Below, in pieces: positions 28,059 to 37,685 of a stretch of 64,000 nt of DNA (position 1 is the first letter of the stretch; every line of letters begins with the position of its first letter). A program made the translations under genes and the position numbers. This stretch comes from Limnohabitans sp. MMS-10A-178 (GTDB lineage: Bacteria > Pseudomonadota > Gammaproteobacteria > Burkholderiales > Burkholderiaceae_C): contig NZ_NERY01000001.1 of assembly GCF_003063375.1 (NCBI RefSeq), positions 1,736,001 through 1,800,000 on the forward strand, written 5' to 3'. The notes under the pieces were generated by a model. That model was not told the origin of the DNA, searched no databases, and saw nothing but the letters and a program-made list of their open reading frames with translations.

Positions 28059-30139
28059 GCTTGTAGCTTTTGAATCACTTGCTCTTTGGGGCCATCCAGC
28101 ACAATTTGGTGATTGGAAATGACCACCAATCGATTGACCAAGCTCAACATCTCGGGCTTGTGCGTAACCAAAACCAGCGTGTCTTGGGGCCTCAGCGCTT
28201 GTTGCAGAGCTTTGGTAACGTGGTCTGCCAAGTTGCGATCCATAGACGCGGTGGGCTCATCCAACAACCAGATGCGGGGTCGTCGCAGAAAAACACGGGT
28301 TAAGTTGACCAACTGGCGTTGGCCTCCCGACAGTCCTTGTCCGCCCTCAAAAATGGGCAAATCAAATCCCAAAGGGTGTCGAGCGATGATGGCTTGGTGC
28401 AGACCAGTTTGCAGCGACACCCCTTTTAAGATTTCATCGCCCGGATCCAAAATGCCCACCAACAGGTTGTCGCGAAGGGTGCCTTCAAACAAGCGGCCCT
28501 CTTGTTGCAAATAGCCTAGCTGCTCTGACAAAAGAGGTTTTGCAATGTAAGTCAGTGCTACGCCGTCTAGCGTGATATCACCTTTTTGTGGTTTGTACAT
28601 GCCACTTAAAAGGCGAAGTAGGGTTGTTTTTCCAGATCCGATGGGACCCAACACACCAATTTTTTCGCCATCTTGAATTTGCAGCAGTGGCACTTGAAGT
28701 GCTGTCTGGGTGTTGTAGCTGTAGGCCACTTCTTTGAAGTGGTAAGCACCTTGCACAGATTGCAAGAGAATGGGTTGTTGCGTCTGGTGGTCGTCAGGAA
28801 GATGCCAAATTTGGTCAAGACCTTGAAGTGCCGACTTGCAGTAGCCCCAGTGAATCAACTGGCCTGGCAAAGCAGCCACAGGCTGCAAAATACGACCCGA
28901 CAAAATGGTGCAAGCGATGAGGCTCCCCATGCTTAATTCGCCCCGACTGATCATCAATGCACCGGCGGCTACCATGCCAATGTAGGCTATTTGTTGAAAC
29001 GCTTGGATGCTGTGTTGAGCAGATTCACTGATATTTTTCAGGCGCAATTCTTCTGAGCGCGCAGCATCTGAAAGGTTTTGCCAAATACTCAATTGACGCC
29101 AGCCGCCTTGTCCTGACTTGAGTGTTTCAGCGCCTTCGATAGATTCCACCAACAAACCAGTTTTGCGCATGCTGGCGAGGGAAGCCTGGTGACTGCGCGC
29201 TTCCACTTCATGAATACTTTTGAAACCAATCCAAAGTGACACGAGCAAAAAAATCAGGGGAATTAATGCAATCCAGCCTGCAATGGCAGCAACTATGAAA
29301 AAGAAAATAACTGCAAATGGCGCGTCGATGAGCAGCTGGGTGGCTGAGTTGGTTAGAAAACTCCTAACGCTTTCGTAGGCTTTCATCTGCCCTGCCAAAC
29401 TGCCCACACTGGTGGGTAAAGTGTCTAAGCGAATGTTCAAAAAGCGAAGAAATACCTCGCGTCCTAGGCGCTGATCAATTTGAGCAATGATTTTTTCATG
29501 GAGATCAGAGCGAATGGCACGTGTCAGCCACTCAAACAGAACAGCTGCCAGGGCACCCAAACTCAAAACCCAAAGTGTGGCCACCGCGCCTGTAGGAACA
29601 ACTCTGTCATAAACATGCATGCTGTAAAACGAGATGGCCAATGCCAACACATTGAGCATCAAGCCACCAATGCATGCATCCAGAAACAGCCGTTTGTGTT
29701 GTAAAAACTCAAATTTGATCAAGCGCCAAATTGGACTGGCCGAGCGGTCGAAGGGTGTTCGAAAATCAATTTTGACTAACTCAAACGCACGCAAGCTGCT
29801 AGTGCTTATTTCGCCTTCAGAGCCCTCAGAGCCCTTAGAGCCTTCAGCGCCTTGAGCGCCTTCCATGATCCATTCCGATTGGGCATTGAAGCTTTTTAAT
29901 ACGAAGCATTCCCCTTGCTTTGAAATAGCCAAACAAGGTAGGTGAGAGGGGTCTAACTGAGAGTTGCTGATCCAACGAACAGATGACCATTGCATCTGCG
30001 TTTTGAATTTGGACAAAACTTTTTGGAAACTCAATGGAGGAGAGCTGATGTCTGCAAAGCACATCTGGAGGGCTGTTTTGTCGAGGCTTTGTCGTTGCAA
30101 TTGTGCCAAGCGCAGAATAGCCATGAGAAAGGCATTCAT
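28055..30139 (-). CDS. Type I secretion ABC transporter/permease with degenerate C39-like N-terminal domain (LapB-like)
   Basis: Likely start MNAFLMAILRLAQ at 30139 (ORF extends to 30187). TM domain, Walker A GPIGSGKTTLLRLL, signature LSGGQRQLVNLTRVF, Walker B IWLLDEPTASMD. Confidence 0.92.
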   Translation of the reverse strand: MNAFLMAILRLAQLQRQSLDKTALQMCFADISSPPLSFQKVLSKFKTQMQWSSVRWISNSQLDPSHLPCLAISKQGECFVLKSFNAQSEWIMEGAQGAEGSKGSEGSEGEISTSSLRAFELVKIDFRTPFDRSASPIWRLIKFEFLQHKRLFLDACIGGLMLNVLALAISFYSMHVYDRVVPTGAVATLWVLSLGALAAVLFEWLTRAIRSDLHEKIIAQIDQRLGREVFLRFLNIRLDTLPTSVGSLAGQMKAYESVRSFLTNSATQLLIDAPFAVIFFFIVAAIAGWIALIPLIFLLVSLWIGFKSIHEVEARSHQASLASMRKTGLLVESIEGAETLKSGQGGWRQLSIWQNLSDAARSEELRLKNISESAQHSIQAFQQIAYIGMVAAGALMISRGELSMGSLIACTILSGRILQPVAALPGQLIHWGYCKSALQGLDQIWHLPDDHQTQQPILLQSVQGAYHFKEVAYSYNTQTALQVPLLQIQDGEKIGVLGPIGSGKTTLLRLLSGMYKPQKGDITLDGVALTYIAKPLLSEQLGYLQQEGRLFEGTLRDNLLVGILDPGDEILKGVSLQTGLHQAIIARHPLGFDLPIFEGGQGLSGGQRQLVNLTRVFLRRPRIWLLDEPTASMDRNLADHVTKALQQALRPQDTLVLVTHKPEMLSLVNRLVVISNHQIVLDGPKEQVIQKLQA
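29813..29866 (-). repeat. Six imperfect 9-bp tandem repeats encoding collagen-like Gly-X-X units in the ABC transporter
   Basis: GCCTTCAGA GCCCTCAGA GCCCTTAGA GCCTTCAGC GCCTTGAGC GCCTTCCAT; translation MEGAQGAEGSKGSEGSEG. Confidence 0.85.
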
Positions 30140-31443
30140 GGGCTTTCCCATCGTGCAAGGCCAAATGCAAGTATTTGTAAGCGCCAATAACTCAACTGCA
30201 TAGAAGTGTCGTTCTCGATCAAGCTCATTTGGCTTTGCATGGTTTCTTGCGCCGCATTCATTACTTCAATCCAAGTTTTTCGGCCACTGTCAAATTGCCG
30301 AAGCCAAGCCGTTTGAATGTCTTGCAGTGACTCTAAATTCAATTTCAATTCCTCAGCCTTGCTTTGCCTTGCAATGAGGTTCAAAACATCAGATTGAACT
30401 GTTTCGCTGAGGAGGCGTTGGGTCAATGCAATTTCATGCTGAGCGCTATCGTGTTTGGCCATCAAGCTGGCCAGCTGGTTTTGCATGCTCAGTCCCGCGC
30501 CGGTTGTGGCTGTTACTCCTATGAACAAACGATTGACGTTTTGTGCATTGGCGAAAGCGTAATTGCCGCGTTGGTGTTCTGCCCGCAAGTAAACTTCAGG
30601 TTGATAGGCCGCTCGCTTTTCATCAAGCTCTGCCTCTTGAATTTTCAGTTGGCTCTTTAAGCGCAATGCCACCGGGGATTGACTGGTGCTCAGGGCATCC
30701 CAGTCGATGTTCTCGGTGTTTTGCAGATGTGCCTGGCTGTCATTTGAAGGGGCTGAAAGTGCATCTGTTGCTTGGCTGAGTGGCTGTGCTTCGGGTACCC
30801 ATTGCTTCAACCTGAGCCATGCCAAGTCTTCTTGCATTTTGGTTTGGTTCAATAGTTGTTTGACCATCGAAACTCGCAGCCTAGAAAGTTTCACTTCACT
30901 TTGTGTTGACAGGCCTTGCTCAGCACGCCGCTCAATTTTTGCTTGCAAATTTTCTAGTTCGTTTTTGGTTTTCAGAAGCGCTGTTTGCTGTCTTTGAAAA
31001 TTGACAACCTCTGTCCAAGCCTGCAGTGTCTTCAATGCTAAGCCCTGCTGTACTTCAAGCAATCTGGCGACTTCGATCTCTTGGTTTGCAGCGGCTTTGT
31101 TTTGCTGTGCACTCAATCGGCCCCCCGTCCACAGGGGCTGTTGCAATCGATAAATGGCAACTTGTGGCGTTCCTGAATAAGAAGGATCGTTGCCACCTTT
31201 CGATTGAGCTCGCTCTAAGGTTATGGACGGTGTTGGGTAGAAGGCTTGTTTCGAAACCTCAATGTCAAAGCCTGTCGACTTCAGGTTTTGAACCTGAATC
31301 AAAACTTGGGGATGGTGTTGGATGACCTTCTTCCAAAGAAGGTGCAGGTAAGCGGGGGAATGGGAAAAAACCTGCGGCTGCGCGGCCAAGCCAAAATCAG
31401 GATCTTTTGCGTTGGAGTAAAGCGGAATGCCGCTTATCAACAC
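30136..31443 (-). CDS. TolC family outer-membrane channel protein
   Basis: Signal-like N-terminus, coiled-coil TolC repeats (GLALKTLQAWTEVVNFQRQ, QYxL-type helices); position in T1SS operon. Confidence 0.85.
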   Translation of the reverse strand: MLISGIPLYSNAKDPDFGLAAQPQVFSHSPAYLHLLWKKVIQHHPQVLIQVQNLKSTGFDIEVSKQAFYPTPSITLERAQSKGGNDPSYSGTPQVAIYRLQQPLWTGGRLSAQQNKAAANQEIEVARLLEVQQGLALKTLQAWTEVVNFQRQQTALLKTKNELENLQAKIERRAEQGLSTQSEVKLSRLRVSMVKQLLNQTKMQEDLAWLRLKQWVPEAQPLSQATDALSAPSNDSQAHLQNTENIDWDALSTSQSPVALRLKSQLKIQEAELDEKRAAYQPEVYLRAEHQRGNYAFANAQNVNRLFIGVTATTGAGLSMQNQLASLMAKHDSAQHEIALTQRLLSETVQSDVLNLIARQSKAEELKLNLESLQDIQTAWLRQFDSGRKTWIEVMNAAQETMQSQMSLIENDTSMQLSYWRLQILAFGLARWESP

Positions 31444-31637
31444 AAAAATACATAGCGGTAGATGCCTAAGTACTCTTTTGTATTTGTGAAAATGTATCAG
31501 TAAATCAATCAGTTGTGAGTAACTTTATTATCTCACTGATAAAGGAGCCAGCTATTTGAGGCAAATCTGCGCTCAACAAGGCCTTCATTTTATGCGCTAA
31601 TTAGTATTCATTTAAGAATGCCAGGCAGAACTCTCGC

Positions 31638-32738
31638 TTAGTCGTTTGCACCCAAAGACAAGGCCACTTCTCTGGACTTTGCGTTGGCTGCCTCAGCATT
31701 GGCAACTTGGGAGTGTTGCGTGGGCCAGCCCTGCATGTGTTGCAAGGCAATGCCAGCCAAGGCATCGACCCAAACCGGTTCATCATTCAAGCAAGGGATG
31801 TAGTTGAATGTTTTTCCACCCGCATGCAAGAAGGCTTCGCGGCCTTCCATGCTAATTTCTTCCAGAGTTTCAAGGCAGTCGCCGGTAAATCCTGGGCACA
31901 CCACATCGACACTTTGGGTGCCGCTTTGGGCCAGTGAAATGAGTGTGGGCTCGGTGTAGGGCTCGAGCCATTTGGCTTTGCCAAATCTTGACTGGAATGT
32001 CACCATGTACTGTTCGCTGGTGAGGCCTAATTTTTCAGCCAACAAACGACCTGTTTTGTAGCACTCGCAATGGTAGGGGTCGCCCAATTGAAGTGTGCGC
32101 TCTGGTACGCCATGAAAACTCATGACCAATTTTTCTGCGCGGCCATGTTGGGCCCAATTTTTTTGGATGCTTTTTGCCAGGGCATCAATGTAGCCGGCGT
32201 CATCATGGTAGTGATTGACAAACCGAAACTCCGGCAAGTTTCGTGCTTTCAAACTCCAGCGATACACAGCGTCAAAAACGGGTGCCGTGGTAGTGCCACT
32301 GTATTGTGGGTAAGCAGGCAACAACAAAATGCGCGTTGCACCTTCCAATTTCAAAGCATCTATTTGTGAGCCAATGCTTGGAGAGCCATAGGTCATGGCG
32401 TACTTCACTGCAACATGATGGCCTTTGGCGTTCAACGCGGCTTGAAGGCCCTGTGCTTGTTTGTCTGTCCAAACCCGAAGGGGTGAGCCTTCTTGGGTCC
32501 AAATGCTGGCGTACTTGGCTGCCGATTTGGCGGGTCTGATGCGCAAAATAATGCCGTGCAAGATGAGCCACCAAACCGCTTTGGGAATTTCGACCACACG
32601 AGAGTCACCCAAAAATTGAGCCAAGTAGCGACGCAAAGCGGGTGCGGTGGGTTCATCGGGTGTGCCTAGGTTGCAGTAAAGCACACCTGTTTTGGCACTT
32701 TGTCCGTGTTTGAAAGGGGGTTCTTTTTGAAAAGCCAT
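31638..32738 (-). CDS. hemH: Ferrochelatase
   Basis: TGVLYCNLGTPDEPTAPALRRYLAQFLGD, LLLPAYPQYSGTTTAPVFDAV, MSFHGVPERT, VVCPGFTGDCLETLEEI. Confidence 0.95.
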   Translation of the reverse strand: MAFQKEPPFKHGQSAKTGVLYCNLGTPDEPTAPALRRYLAQFLGDSRVVEIPKAVWWLILHGIILRIRPAKSAAKYASIWTQEGSPLRVWTDKQAQGLQAALNAKGHHVAVKYAMTYGSPSIGSQIDALKLEGATRILLLPAYPQYSGTTTAPVFDAVYRWSLKARNLPEFRFVNHYHDDAGYIDALAKSIQKNWAQHGRAEKLVMSFHGVPERTLQLGDPYHCECYKTGRLLAEKLGLTSEQYMVTFQSRFGKAKWLEPYTEPTLISLAQSGTQSVDVVCPGFTGDCLETLEEISMEGREAFLHAGGKTFNYIPCLNDEPVWVDALAGIALQHMQGWPTQHSQVANAEAANAKSREVALSLGAND

Positions 32739-32756
32739 GCGTTATTCTCTCTCACC

Positions 32757-33464
32757 ATGATCGATTTTTTAAAAATTAAAGCAATCTCCCTTGATTTGGA
32801 CGATACTTTGTGGCCCGTTTGGCCAACCATTGGCCGCGCCGAGGAAACCTTGGCAGCTTGGCTGGCCCAAAAAGCCCCGCAAACTGTGGCCTTGTGCGCC
32901 ATTCCGGGATATCAAAGGAAAATCAGAGAAGAAATGCCTGGGCTGCGTCCCGATTTAGGGAACGACTTGTCGGCCCTCAGGCGCGAATCTATTCGGGTGT
33001 TGTTGCAAAGAGCGGGCGAAGATCCCAACTTGGCAGAACCAGCATTCGATGTTTTTTTTGAGGCGCGGCAAAAAGTCGTTTTTTATGAAGACGCCATGCC
33101 AGCCCTTGACTTTTTGAAGTCCAAGTATCCCTTGGTAGCTTTGTCCAATGGCAACGCCGACATTCACAAAGTGGGCCTTGGCAATTATTTTATGGCGGCG
33201 TTCAACCCTATCAACTTGGGTGTGAGCAAACCCGATGCCAAGATGTTTAATGCCGGCGCTCAAGCCCTCGGTGTATTGCCAGAAGAGGTACTGCACATTG
33301 GCGATGATCCACATTTGGATGTGTTGGCTTCACAGCGTGCAGGCATGCAGTCAGTTTGGGTTAACCGTGATGAAAAACAGTGGGCACATGACACACACCC
33401 CGCGCCGTTCACGGTGAAGTGTTTGAAATCGTTGTGCGATGCGTGGCCTGTTGCATCAAGGTAA
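32757..33464 (+). CDS. HAD family hydrolase
   Basis: Likely start MIDFLKIKAISLDLDDTLWP at 32757 (ORF from 32700). DxDxT motif, LVALSNGNAD, GDDPHLDVLASQRAGM. Confidence 0.88.
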   Translation: MIDFLKIKAISLDLDDTLWPVWPTIGRAEETLAAWLAQKAPQTVALCAIPGYQRKIREEMPGLRPDLGNDLSALRRESIRVLLQRAGEDPNLAEPAFDVFFEARQKVVFYEDAMPALDFLKSKYPLVALSNGNADIHKVGLGNYFMAAFNPINLGVSKPDAKMFNAGAQALGVLPEEVLHIGDDPHLDVLASQRAGMQSVWVNRDEKQWAHDTHPAPFTVKCLKSLCDAWPVASR

Positions 33465-34841
33465 TTTTTTGAGGGCTTGAATGGCTTGAATGCCAGACAT
33501 CACTGCGCCTTCCAAAGTGGCAGGGTAGGGGCCCTCGATGTAATCACCACAAACACTCATGCTGGGGTAGGGCGTGGCCGAAGGTCTTTTTAAATGGGGT
33601 GTACAGGCAAACGTTGCCCGCTTTTCAACCACAGTTTGAATCAACTGAAGTTGGTCTGCGTCATGCCCTACATGCCCCACATGCCCCAAGGTTTTCAGTA
33701 AGTCTTTGGCCTGTTGCATCACCTGATCTTCAAGCACTGGTTTGCTTTCTCGAACGGCACTGGCCACAAAGGCCAACAAGCCTGGCGTGTTGGCATGCTT
33801 GCAAATTAAGCCTCTGTCGAATACGAATTGTGCAGGTGCTTTCTTGTTCGAGATCAGGGCCATCATGGGGTGAGGCAGTTGCACGTGCTCGGGTGCTTGA
33901 ATGTAAACAGTGGCAATGGCTTCGTATTCAATTTGCTGTGTTTGAGCAGACCATGTTGCATTGAATGGTTCTATCAATCGGGCGGCTTCACTGGCCGTAG
34001 TGGCTACCACCACTCGGTCAAAGAAAGCGCCATCGACTTGCCAAGATGGGGTGCTGTTTTCGAGCCATTGCAGGCTTTCAATTCGTGCCCCCAAGCGGCA
34101 CTCAACGCCTTTGCTTTGAAGCCACTCGATGGCTGCGTGCGGAAAAATTTGACCCAAATCTTGTTTGGGAAGGAGCAGGTCGGCACTGCCAGCAGGCCCC
34201 AACAGTGCATCCTGCATGACCCTTAAAAAAACACGGCCACTGGCTTCTTCAGATGGGGTGTTGAGGGCGGCCACACACAGCGGGTCAATCAGATCTTGCA
34301 TGAGTGTGGGGGTGAGTCCTTGACAAACATCTGCCACGCTCATGTGCGCATCACAAGAGAATGTGTTGCGTTGCCATTCAAAAGCTTTTTGCAACAAACG
34401 CAACTTGTCGATCAAGCGCCATCCCTTGGCAGTGGCAATGCCCCAAAGCAAATTCAAAGGGAATGGCAGATTTTTTAAAACCAAGCCAGTGCCGTCTGGC
34501 TTGATCAATTGCAAAGGCAATCGCCAAAGCGCTAGATTTTCTTGAACACCGACAGACTTCATGAGGCGCAAACTTTGATGGTAGGCGCCAATCAAGATGT
34601 GTTGGCCATTGTCTAGCACCCAATCATTTTTGCCTTGAATGGCAAGGCTGCGTGCGCGGCCGCCCCAATGCCGGCTGGCTTCAAACAAGGTAACTTGATG
34701 GCCAGCTTGTGTGGCGCAAATGGCAGCACTCAGACCCGCCCAGCCTGCACCCACAATGGCAATTTTTTGAGAGTGTTTGTGATTCACTGTGGCAGTGGGT
34801 CTTAGAGCCGGCCGAGGGCTTGAATTTTCCATGCCAGCCAA
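33456..34841 (-). CDS. hpnE: Hydroxysqualene dehydroxylase HpnE (FAD-dependent, phytoene desaturase family)
   Basis: N-terminal KIAIVGAGWAGLSAAICATQAGHQVTLFEASRHWGGRAR; order hpnC-hpnD-hpnE. Confidence 0.88.
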   Translation of the reverse strand: MAGMENSSPRPALRPTATVNHKHSQKIAIVGAGWAGLSAAICATQAGHQVTLFEASRHWGGRARSLAIQGKNDWVLDNGQHILIGAYHQSLRLMKSVGVQENLALWRLPLQLIKPDGTGLVLKNLPFPLNLLWGIATAKGWRLIDKLRLLQKAFEWQRNTFSCDAHMSVADVCQGLTPTLMQDLIDPLCVAALNTPSEEASGRVFLRVMQDALLGPAGSADLLLPKQDLGQIFPHAAIEWLQSKGVECRLGARIESLQWLENSTPSWQVDGAFFDRVVVATTASEAARLIEPFNATWSAQTQQIEYEAIATVYIQAPEHVQLPHPMMALISNKKAPAQFVFDRGLICKHANTPGLLAFVASAVRESKPVLEDQVMQQAKDLLKTLGHVGHVGHDADQLQLIQTVVEKRATFACTPHLKRPSATPYPSMSVCGDYIEGPYPATLEGAVMSGIQAIQALKKLP

Positions 34842-35641
34842 AGTTTGCGCAGAGGCGTGAGCGAAACACGTTGATGCAAAACTTGAAAGTTGTCTGCTTC
34901 AATCTCACGCAACAATGTTCTGTAAATGCTGGCCATCATGAGGCCTGGTTTTTGAGTTCGTTTGTCGGCGGCCGGCAACAATGCAAATGCTTCTTCGTAC
35001 AAACTGTGTGCGCGTGCAGCTTGGAATTTCATAAGGGCAGTAAATCGATCTGAATACTGCCGCTGCATCAGATCCTGTGCTTTGACATCAAATTGTTTGA
35101 GCTCATCAATGGGCAAATAAATTCTGCCGCGCATGGCATCTTCACCTACATCTCGCAAGATGTTGGTCAATTGAAAAGCCAAGCCCAATTTGTGTGCGTA
35201 TTGGGTTGTTTGAGGGTCAGTTTGGCCAAAAATTTTAGCGGCCACCTCGCCCACCACGCCTGCCACCAAATGGCAATAACGCTGCAAGCCCACATAATCC
35301 AAATAGCGTGTTTGCGACAGATCCATTTGGCAGCCTTCAATGACGGACAACAAATGGTGAGCTTCAATGCCATAGTCGCTGGTATGAACTATCAGTGCTT
35401 TCATGACGGGGTGGGTCGCATTGCCCGCAAAAGATTGAAGCACTTCGTTTTGCCACCAAGCCAGAGTGCTTTGGGCCACGCTGGGGTCTGATATTTCGTC
35501 TACCACGTCGTCTACTTCTCGGCAAAAAGCATAGAAAGCAGTAATGGCAGCTCGCCGATTGGCGGGTAAAAACAAAAAGGCGTAATAAAAACTGCTGCCA
35601 GAGTTGGCCGCTTTTTGTTGAACGTATTCTTGGGGTGTCAT
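34802..35641 (-). CDS. hpnD: Presqualene diphosphate synthase HpnD
   Basis: FYAFCREVDDVVDE and LTNILRDVGEDAMRGRIYLP prenyl synthase motifs. Confidence 0.9.
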   Translation of the reverse strand: MTPQEYVQQKAANSGSSFYYAFLFLPANRRAAITAFYAFCREVDDVVDEISDPSVAQSTLAWWQNEVLQSFAGNATHPVMKALIVHTSDYGIEAHHLLSVIEGCQMDLSQTRYLDYVGLQRYCHLVAGVVGEVAAKIFGQTDPQTTQYAHKLGLAFQLTNILRDVGEDAMRGRIYLPIDELKQFDVKAQDLMQRQYSDRFTALMKFQAARAHSLYEEAFALLPAADKRTQKPGLMMASIYRTLLREIEADNFQVLHQRVSLTPLRKLWLAWKIQALGRL

Positions 35642-35667
35642 GGTGTTTTATTGTCCCACTCTCTGGC

Positions 35668-36486
35668 TTACATCCAGGTGGCTCTCCAGAAAAGAACGGG
35701 TAAGTCCCATGCCTTTAGCGTAGGCCGATGTTGAAAAGCCAAGGGGCCGAGTTTTTCAACTTTTTCTAAAATGCGCAATCCGCCCTGAACCACTCCTCTC
35801 AGCTCTAAACCTGCCCGTCCGGGCACCTCATGAACCAAGGGCGCGCCAGACATCATGAGCGCGCGGGCATGTTGGCAAAGCTCTTGAACAAGTTGGCCTC
35901 TATCCATTGAAGCTTGTAAATTTTGTGGCACATAAAACCGGCCTCGTGGAATGTCTTCACTCAGGTCCTGCCAAAAATTAATCAATTGAAGGGCGCTGCA
36001 AATGGCATCACTTTGGCGCAGTGCGGTTTCATCTTTCACGCCATAAAGATGCAGCAAAAGCCGGCCCACAGGGTTGGCTGACAACTCACAATACTGCAGC
36101 AGTTCATCGATGGTTTTAGCTTGGCTGCTTTGCGCTGTGGCCAAGACATCTTGTTCAAATGCCTTGAGCAAATCATTCAAGTGTTGAATGGGCAATTTGA
36201 AATCTTGGATCACTTGATGCAAAGGCAAAAAGATTTCTGGATGAGGGCCTTGCTGCGTTGGCCCATGCAAAAGCTCATGTCTGAAACTCTGCAAGGCCTC
36301 TAGTCTTTGAGCCGCATTTTCTTGCCCCTCATCGGCAATGTCATCGGCCGCACGGGCGAAGGCATAAATGGCCGCAATGGCGGGCCGAAGGTGAGGCGGA
36401 CACAAAATCGAAGCCACCGGAAAGTTTTCAGGGTGGGTGACGGGAAGGGCTTGGACTTCCTTCGAATTGGCTTGATGGCTTGGCAT
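35668..36486 (-). CDS. hpnC: Hydroxysqualene synthase HpnC
   Basis: ENFPVASILCPPHLRPAIAAIYAFARAADDIADEG and LINFWQDLSEDIPRGRFYVP. Confidence 0.9.
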   Translation of the reverse strand: MPSHQANSKEVQALPVTHPENFPVASILCPPHLRPAIAAIYAFARAADDIADEGQENAAQRLEALQSFRHELLHGPTQQGPHPEIFLPLHQVIQDFKLPIQHLNDLLKAFEQDVLATAQSSQAKTIDELLQYCELSANPVGRLLLHLYGVKDETALRQSDAICSALQLINFWQDLSEDIPRGRFYVPQNLQASMDRGQLVQELCQHARALMMSGAPLVHEVPGRAGLELRGVVQGGLRILEKVEKLGPLAFQHRPTLKAWDLPVLFWRATWM

Positions 36487-36504
36487 GAATCCTTGTATTT
36501 TCGC

Positions 36505-36533
36505 TTGACAAGCATCATGGATTACCCTAGATT
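36505..36533 (+). promoter_or_regulatory. Sigma70-type promoter for the RND efflux pair
   Basis: TTGACA (36505-36510), 17-nt spacer, TAGATT (36528-36533). Confidence 0.65.
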
Positions 36534-36552
36534 ACTAACCAGTCAGTCATTA
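36534..36552. promoter_or_regulatory. Candidate TetR-family-type operator overlapping the RND transcription start
   Basis: ACTAACCAGTCAGTCATTA directly downstream of the -10; resembles AACCNGTCAGT/GACTGACTGGTT operators of TetR-family efflux repressors. Confidence 0.4.
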
Positions 36553-36554
36553 AT

Positions 36555-37682
36555 TTGGATTTTCCAATGCCACAGTCTTTTCCCCGCATTTCTTCTTTGT
36601 CCATGGTGTTGCTTCTTTTGAGCTGGGGCTTAACCGCTTGCACGCCCAAACAAGAAACCGCGGAACCCATTCGATCTGTCAAATTGTTCACGGTGGGTGA
36701 ATCCGATTTGAACGTGCAAGGGGAGTACGCGGCCGAGGTGCGGGCTCGAACTGAAAGTCGATTGGGATTTAGGGTGGGCGGCAAGATCTTGGTGCGCCAA
36801 GCTGAAGTTGGTCAGCGGGTTCAAGCTGGGCAAGTGTTGGCCGAAGTCGATGTTCAAGACTACGCGCTGGCTGCCCAGGCAGCTCAAGCCTTGGTGGTAG
36901 GAGCACGTTCGCAACGCGATTTGGCGGCTGCAGACTTCAAACGTTATGAGGCTCTGTTGGCCCAAAACTTCATCAGCGCAGCCGAATTGGAGAGGCGATC
37001 TACCACCCTGAAGGCCGCGCAAGCTTCATTGGATCAAGCGCTGGCGCAGGCCCAAGCGCAGTCCAATCAAGCAGGGTATGCCAAATTGATGGCCACCGTC
37101 TCTGGTGTGGTCACAGCTGTTGAGGCTGAGCCAGGGCAGGTGGTTTCGGCAGGGCAGCCGGTAGTGAGGTTTGCCCACGATGGTCCTCGCGATGCTGTTT
37201 TTGCAGTTCCTGAACATGTGGTGGGGCGCCTCAAATTGGGACAAAAAATGACGGTCACTGTGGGCAACACGCCGCAAACCATTCAAGGCCAGGTGCGAGA
37301 AATTGGTGCGAGTGCCGACCCCGCTACCCGAACATTCACTGTCAAGCTAGGGCTAGACAAAGCGGAGTCATTGCCCTTGGGCATCACCCTGAATGTGCAA
37401 GCGCCCCAACTTGCTGGAAGCCTATCAGATGTGATCAAAGTGCCCACCAGCGCCTTGCGCCAAGAAGCCAATCAGACCAGCGTCTGGGTGTATGACCCTC
37501 AAACTGCCACCGTGCTTTCTCAAGTGGTTCAGGTGGCAACTGCTGATGGCAATGAGGTGGTCATTGCTTCTGGGTTGAAGCCGGGTCAACAAATTGTGAG
37601 TGCAGGCGTACATGTTTTGTCACCTGGCCAAAAAGTGACGGTTTACAACGCCGCCGCCGCCCCTTCACCTGCAACAAAGTAA
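36555..37682 (+). CDS. RND efflux periplasmic adaptor (MFP) lipoprotein
   Basis: Lipobox-like LLSWGLTAC, RTESRLGFRVGGKILVRQAEVGQRVQAGQVLAEVD, GVVTAVEAEPGQVVSAGQPVVRFA. Confidence 0.92.
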   Translation: MDFPMPQSFPRISSLSMVLLLLSWGLTACTPKQETAEPIRSVKLFTVGESDLNVQGEYAAEVRARTESRLGFRVGGKILVRQAEVGQRVQAGQVLAEVDVQDYALAAQAAQALVVGARSQRDLAAADFKRYEALLAQNFISAAELERRSTTLKAAQASLDQALAQAQAQSNQAGYAKLMATVSGVVTAVEAEPGQVVSAGQPVVRFAHDGPRDAVFAVPEHVVGRLKLGQKMTVTVGNTPQTIQGQVREIGASADPATRTFTVKLGLDKAESLPLGITLNVQAPQLAGSLSDVIKVPTSALRQEANQTSVWVYDPQTATVLSQVVQVATADGNEVVIASGLKPGQQIVSAGVHVLSPGQKVTVYNAAAAPSPATK

Positions 37683-37685
37683 ATC

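Noticed and set aside
28055-30139. Peptidase-containing bacteriocin exporter (PCAT)
   Set aside because: The N-terminal C39-like region lacks a recognisable catalytic Cys motif, and the downstream cargo is a giant adhesin, so a LapB-like T1SS ABC transporter fits better.
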